Assembly: GCF_010820555.1 (NCBI RefSeq)
Contig: NZ_JAAIKD010000002.1
Span: 372,001-436,000 of the forward strand
Length of the DNA stretch: 64,000 nt
Direction of reading: 5' to 3'
Source: Psychroflexus aurantiacus
Lineage (GTDB): Bacteria > Bacteroidota > Bacteroidia > Flavobacteriales > Flavobacteriaceae
Notes under the pieces: model-generated
What the model was told of the DNA's origin: nothing
The model's input: the letters and a program-made list of their open reading frames with translations, nothing else
Databases searched by the model: none
Program-made: the position numbers and the translations under genes
In this document: positions 60,501 through 64,000 of the stretch, one piece after another
Layout of the letters: each line of letters opens with the position of its first letter
Position numbering within the stretch: the first letter of the stretch is position 1

Positions 60501-60569
60501 TTGGGAAAATTTTCCCAAATATAATGCTTATTATTAAATGATTGCATTTATTTTAGGAAAATTTTCCTA
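60501..60569. promoter_or_regulatory. Pair of perfect operators for the HTH-protease gene
   Basis: TTGGGAAAATTTTCCCAA (60,501-60,518, 18 bases, perfect palindrome) lies 4 bases from the start codon. TAGGAAAATTTTCCTA (60,554-60,569, 16 bases, perfect) lies with its centre 52 bases away, about five helical turns. The shared core is GGAAAATTTTCC. The HTH domain of the gene just downstream is the obvious binder. Confidence 0.75.
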
Positions 60570-60595
60570 TTATTATCGCAGCTACTTATGTGTAA

Positions 60596-60646
60596 ATAAA
60601 AATACACGTTTATATCAATTATCCAGTGAACAAATACAATTTATAA
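60596..60646. repeat. 51-bp dispersed direct repeat, copy 3
   Basis: ATAAAAATACACGTTTATATCA, 20 bases, then AATTTATAA, with the same spacing as the other two copies. It ends 2 bases before the stop codon of the acetyltransferase gene. Confidence 0.8.
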
Positions 60647-60648
60647 TG

Positions 60649-61335
60649 TCAGTCTTCATTGTTTTCCCACTCAATATCCTCTATTTTCCACGTGTAATCA
60701 CTTACTTTGCTTGCTATCTTTTTTAAACCTTTATCATCGTCAACAGTCATTAGAAGTTCATCACTAATTTTACTTAATAATCTGTAGGCATATAAAGCTC
60801 TTTTTCTTAAGACTTTAAATCTTTCAGGGTCCACTTTAGAGTTGACTTCAAAAATGCTTTCATTATCCCAATTATAATCTGATTCTTGAAGTTCAAATTC
60901 CGTTTCTTCAGTGTTTATTGACTTAAAACCTAAACCTAATGCTACATTTTTAGAGTTTTGATAATTCGTTTCCCCAATGTCTTTTTTGTTTATTGTAACT
61001 CTTTGCGTATCCCTTCCTTCAATAAAAAGGTAGGGGAGAACAGTTTCTTTTAAAGCTTTGCTCAAGTAACCTTGCTTTCTAAATTTCGGAATAATATACC
61101 AGTGCAAATCTCTAATCATGTCAAGTATAGCTCCTACATATTCATTTGATTGATTTTTGATAAAGAAAAAACTGTATGAACCAGTATACATAGCGATCTG
61201 GTCAGACTCTGTTGTCTGCTCTTCCCAAACCTTTGCAATATCAACATTTTCACTTATCTGACGTGTGAAAATGGATTCGGTTGATTCTTCTTTATTCAAT
61301 TGATCTATAAATCCTTTAATTGTATCATCGGTCAT
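60649..61335 (-). CDS. GNAT-family N-acetyltransferase
   Basis: In the 228-residue protein the acetyl-CoA site is YIIPKFRKQGYLSKALKETV (R-x-x-G-x-(L/A) motif), preceded by strands YSFFFIKNQSNEYVGAILDM and followed by NYQNSKNVALGLGFKSI, the usual GNAT end. A C-terminal extension of about 70 residues (KVLRKRALYAYRLLSKISDE) is not part of the domain. It could be a toxin-like or modifying acetyltransferase linked to the neighbouring nuclease gene; the substrate is unknown. Confidence 0.83.
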   Translation of the reverse strand: MTDDTIKGFIDQLNKEESTESIFTRQISENVDIAKVWEEQTTESDQIAMYTGSYSFFFIKNQSNEYVGAILDMIRDLHWYIIPKFRKQGYLSKALKETVLPYLFIEGRDTQRVTINKKDIGETNYQNSKNVALGLGFKSINTEETEFELQESDYNWDNESIFEVNSKVDPERFKVLRKRALYAYRLLSKISDELLMTVDDDKGLKKIASKVSDYTWKIEDIEWENNED

Positions 61336-61425
61336 AAATTATTTTTTTATATCGGTATATCAAAGGTTCTAGGCTTGGTAGCTTGGTTTAGAAAACTTTT
61401 ATTTCTTTGATTAATTTGGTACTCA

Positions 61426-62820
61426 TTACATTTTTGCTCCTTTAGATTGATTATGGTGTGAGCAAAGTAACTCTCCATTATCAATAGCAGTTTTACCTCC
61501 TTTAGAGTGTGGTATGACATGGTCTGCTTGGTACTTAGACCAACTAACAATTGCTTCTTTTTCTGGTTTACCTTCACGCAAACATTCTTGACATAAACCT
61601 TTCCCTTTACGATAAATAATGATTCTTTGTAATTCTGAAAAAGCCCTTTTATTATCTTTTTCTTTTAAAGAAAAATTATTATCACGTAAATACTCGAAAA
61701 ATATTTGACGCATTATTCTATCTCTTACCTCTAAATCATTTTCTCCTTGCTGTCTTCTATTACTAAACGTCAGCATATCTGTATCGTCGGATTCATCATA
61801 GTTTTTCCAGCGTGCATAGAAATAATAGATGAACTCTCTCACTATTTTTTGAGTATCATCATCTAAGATGTAATGTATTCTCAAATGACGAATTAACATA
61901 TATACAGAAACTATAAAATATTCAGTAGATAATTCTTTGATACCATTGTTCTCGTCTATAATAGTGTCGTCTTTGAAAATATCATAAAATATTTTAAGGT
62001 TTTTTCTTACACCTTCCGCATCGGAGTTGTTTTCATAACTATAATCTCCAATACCATCTGATACTTTAGTATCTTCTATAAAATCGGTTATTTTTTTCTC
62101 ACCTAAGTCAGCATAACCTTCATTTTTTTCAATCAATAAAAATCTCGCCATAAACTGTAAATGCTTCATTCTTTCATTATTTACATCTAATAGTTTAAAA
62201 AAGGGCATCTTATCAGGGTTGGTATCTATTGGCTCGTAGTTGTTATAATCGAAAGTTAAATCATCAGCATATTTTACTACAAAGTTTCTACCTAAACTAG
62301 ATAACTGCGCATGAGCTACTTCCATATAATTTAATGTTTCACCTTGCTGTAAACGCCAGAATATTTCTGTTGCTATTATTTGGTGATCTACATTCTGAGG
62401 TTTGTCAATATTTTTAATCACATCAGCTTGATATTTAAGTGATTTGTCAATAAACTTTCGAACATCTGTTTCTAAATCTTTATAATATTTCCCAGATAAG
62501 CCTTCACTTAGATCCTCTAAAGTCTTTGGTAACTTATATTTATTATCAAAAAAATCTTGTACTGTTGTGATTCTTTGTTGACCATCAACTATTTCGTTTA
62601 CTGTTCTATCGTCGCTTAATCTTACTTCTCTTATGACTAATTTTGGTATGTAGTATCTACGAAATAAACTATCCATCAAAGCTTGTTTCTTTTTTCTTGA
62701 CCAAACAGCTTTTCTTTGATATGGTGGTCTTGTTATGAAGTCTTCCTTGTATTTATAGAAATCTTCGATGTTAAACTCTTTTGGTACAATTGTATATTCT
62801 GTTTTAGGGTTAAATGCCAT
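61426..62820 (-). CDS. DUF262 and HNH endonuclease-domain protein (GmrSD-like)
   Basis: The 464-residue protein has an N-terminal DUF262 domain with the ParB/Srx-like motifs PPYQRKAVWSRKKKQALMDS and IVDGQQRITTVQDFF (DGQQR NTP-binding motif). A helical middle follows, then a C-terminal HNH nuclease (about 410-464: CQEC, ADHVIPHSKGGKT, NGELLCSHHNQSKG). This two-part design is that of GmrSD type IV restriction enzymes, which attack modified phage DNA, and of related defence proteins. It is probably transcribed with the acetyltransferase 90 bases downstream. Confidence 0.88.
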   Translation of the reverse strand: MAFNPKTEYTIVPKEFNIEDFYKYKEDFITRPPYQRKAVWSRKKKQALMDSLFRRYYIPKLVIREVRLSDDRTVNEIVDGQQRITTVQDFFDNKYKLPKTLEDLSEGLSGKYYKDLETDVRKFIDKSLKYQADVIKNIDKPQNVDHQIIATEIFWRLQQGETLNYMEVAHAQLSSLGRNFVVKYADDLTFDYNNYEPIDTNPDKMPFFKLLDVNNERMKHLQFMARFLLIEKNEGYADLGEKKITDFIEDTKVSDGIGDYSYENNSDAEGVRKNLKIFYDIFKDDTIIDENNGIKELSTEYFIVSVYMLIRHLRIHYILDDDTQKIVREFIYYFYARWKNYDESDDTDMLTFSNRRQQGENDLEVRDRIMRQIFFEYLRDNNFSLKEKDNKRAFSELQRIIIYRKGKGLCQECLREGKPEKEAIVSWSKYQADHVIPHSKGGKTAIDNGELLCSHHNQSKGAKM

Positions 62821-62875
62821 AATTACTGGGTTGTATTTTAATTTGATTCTTAATTTATGTGTCTTATGATTTCTA

Positions 62876-63850
62876 TCACTGCAACTCTTTTATGCTAACG
62901 AGTTTCAGATCTTGATCCCAAATCGTAAGGACTTTTAAGTCAAAGTTCTTGAGTTGATTATTATTTTTAGGTTTGACTTTATAATTAAGAGAATATGTTG
63001 CGTAAAATCTACCGTCTGGTTTCTCTGTTATGCTAAAACTATCCCAGTCTAAGGAAGATTCTGCATAAGGATATTCGGATCTATAGTTTTCTATATTTTC
63101 TAAAACTTCTACCGTTGTTGGATTTTTAATGCCATACCAATAGGTCATTTCTGGAGAAATATAGTTTGCTAATTCTTTAGTATTATTAGCATCACTTAAC
63201 TGGTAGTATGTTTCTATGCGTTCTTTAAGATTAGAAGTTTGATCAGTTCCAGTAGCTATGACGAAATAGATACTCGCCATTAGAATTAAGACTCCTGAGG
63301 CGACCCAGTAGGCTTTTTTATTTGGTATCGAGACCTTTTTACTTGTAATATTGGTCTCTGTCTTTGGTTCTAGTTTTAGCTTTTCTGAGTAGGTGTCAAG
63401 AAGTGTGCTTTTTACGGCCTGCTTTGGTATATTGTATTGAAGAGCTGTTGTTGCAGTTACTTTTTTTTCATGGTTAATAGCATAAGGAATGAAGCTGACA
63501 TATTCTGGATTGTTTGCCTTATCACCATAACCTAGTGCTACAAATATCGGGACTTTACCTGTATGGATTGTTTGAAAACTCTTTACTTGTGTATCACTTA
63601 GTATATCATATTCGTTTTTATAGGCTTTACTTCTATACTTAGCCTCAACATGAAACTCTCTTCCAGTTAGTCTACTCCTAAACCTAAAATCTGGCTTTTT
63701 GGAGTCATAGACATAGCGATCACTATTTTGATTATAATCATTGGTTTTATGCATTAACTCGTAATGCTGGGCTGGAAAGAGAACATTCTCTACAAAATCT
63801 TCAAAAGCTTGACCTTTATCAAATGAATTTTTACTCTGGTTATGGTTCAT
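62876..63850 (-). CDS. Membrane-tethered restriction-endonuclease-like protein
   Basis: The 324-residue protein has an N-terminal PD-(D/E)XK-type domain (about 10-125) with AFEDFVENVL (Glu17), KKPDFRFRSR (Asp54) and the catalytic FHVEAKYRS (Glu69, Lys71). A linker and one membrane helix follow (about 179-200: AYWVASGVLILMASIYFVIA). The outer C-terminal domain of about 120 residues is NTF2/DUF4440-like (LKERIETYYQLSDANNTKEL, FYATYSLNYKVKPK). A nuclease facing the cytoplasm and fixed to the membrane fits a sensor or restriction role against incoming DNA; inference. Confidence 0.75.
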   Translation of the reverse strand: MNHNQSKNSFDKGQAFEDFVENVLFPAQHYELMHKTNDYNQNSDRYVYDSKKPDFRFRSRLTGREFHVEAKYRSKAYKNEYDILSDTQVKSFQTIHTGKVPIFVALGYGDKANNPEYVSFIPYAINHEKKVTATTALQYNIPKQAVKSTLLDTYSEKLKLEPKTETNITSKKVSIPNKKAYWVASGVLILMASIYFVIATGTDQTSNLKERIETYYQLSDANNTKELANYISPEMTYWYGIKNPTTVEVLENIENYRSEYPYAESSLDWDSFSITEKPDGRFYATYSLNYKVKPKNNNQLKNFDLKVLTIWDQDLKLVSIKELQ

Positions 63851-63899
63851 TTAAATTTTGCTTTTAGTTAAAAGATGAGGATAGAATAGTCAACATTGA

Positions 63900-64000
63900 C
63901 TAAAATTCTTCTCTCATAATTCTTTTTTGCTTTTCTATAAATCTAGATAATAAAATTTTGTCTTTTTGTCCTAAATTTCCAGTACTTGAAAAGCCACCTA
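63900..64000 (-). CDS. C-terminal end of a gene running off the window
   Basis: The minus-strand frame is open from the window edge to a stop at 63,900-63,902 and reads GGFSSTGNLGQKDKILLSRF, then IEKQKRIMREEF. Only 32 residues are visible. It lies upstream of the membrane-tethered nuclease gene, 49 bases from its start, in the same direction. No function can be given. Confidence 0.6.
   Translation of the reverse strand, partial: GGFSSTGNLGQKDKILLSRFIEKQKRIMREEF

Noticed and set aside
60498-60518. TTG start of the HTH-protease gene at 60,518
   Set aside because: It lies wholly within a perfect 18-bp palindrome; the ATG at 60,497 follows directly and suits the domain.
60538-60726. Plus-strand frame of 62 codons
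   Set aside because: It spans an operator and the 51-bp repeat and is antisense to the acetyltransferase end.
61347-61577. Minus-strand frame of 76 codons
   Set aside because: Out-of-frame overlap with the HNH domain of the DUF262 gene; no independent support.
1-64000. tRNA or rRNA genes
   Set aside because: I looked through the intergenic regions for cloverleaf sequences and conserved rRNA blocks and recognised none.

Overview
The window looks like a chromosomal segment of a Bacteroidota bacterium, most likely a marine member of the Flavobacteriaceae. The evidence is a type IX secretion component (PorT/SprT-like), a lipoprotein-type TamA homologue (TamL), a laminarinase-type GH16 enzyme ending in a T9SS sorting domain, TAnnTTTG-type promoter boxes, and menaquinone biosynthesis. 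An ice-binding (DUF3494) surface protein and an AlkB-type hydroxylase fit a cold marine habitat. The genus cannot be fixed from the sequence alone.

Bases 1 to about 44,000 are ordinary chromosome. In order they hold: rpsO, accD and fbaA; tamL, an rRNA/tRNA methyltransferase, porT and menG; trkA-trkH potassium uptake; a conserved unknown; an MBL hydrolase with a tiny membrane protein; a PQQ-type sugar dehydrogenase with a cytochrome c; an alcohol dehydrogenase; a divergent Lrp regulator/asnB pair; redox and stress genes (COG2509 flavoprotein, DJ-1, DUF1456, DinB); an RhlE-type helicase; PldA; a SatD-like regulator with a DUF3307 membrane protein; carbohydrate and peptide degradation (GH16, S9 peptidase); AlkB; NhaA; an AI-2E transporter; an OmpA-family protein; and a repeat-rich ice-binding lipoprotein. 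Small decayed genes (a degenerate RelE/antitoxin pair at 21,454-21,971 and a frameshifted small gene at 15,411-15,654) are scattered in it.

At about 44,595 the character changes. A DNA topoisomerase IB gene is cut off in its N-terminal half, and everything to the right is visibly more AT-rich, has almost all its genes on the minus strand, and consists of defence-like or unknown genes, decayed genes and repeats. Two repeat families organise it. (i) Imperfect palindromes whose ends read GGCATACAAC / GTTGTATGCC, or the related GGCTAAC / GTTAGCC, separate three units: an unknown gene, a PD-(D/E)XK-like nuclease gene, and a four-gene methyltransferase operon. Each unit is bracketed by matching ends, like integron-type cassettes. 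(ii) A 51-bp direct repeat with fixed internal spacing occurs three times (45,976; 56,188; 60,596).

The main candidate system is the operon at 48,835-55,987: an XRE controller followed by three different predicted DNA methyltransferases with overlapping reading frames. The last of these carries an N-terminal nuclease-like segment with an altered catalytic motif. Around it lie an ImmA/IrrE-type HTH-protease gene with two perfect operators, a group II intron 3'-end remnant, a GNAT acetyltransferase, a DUF262-HNH (GmrSD-like) nuclease and a membrane-tethered restriction-endonuclease-like protein. I read the region as a defence island; that is inference from gene content.
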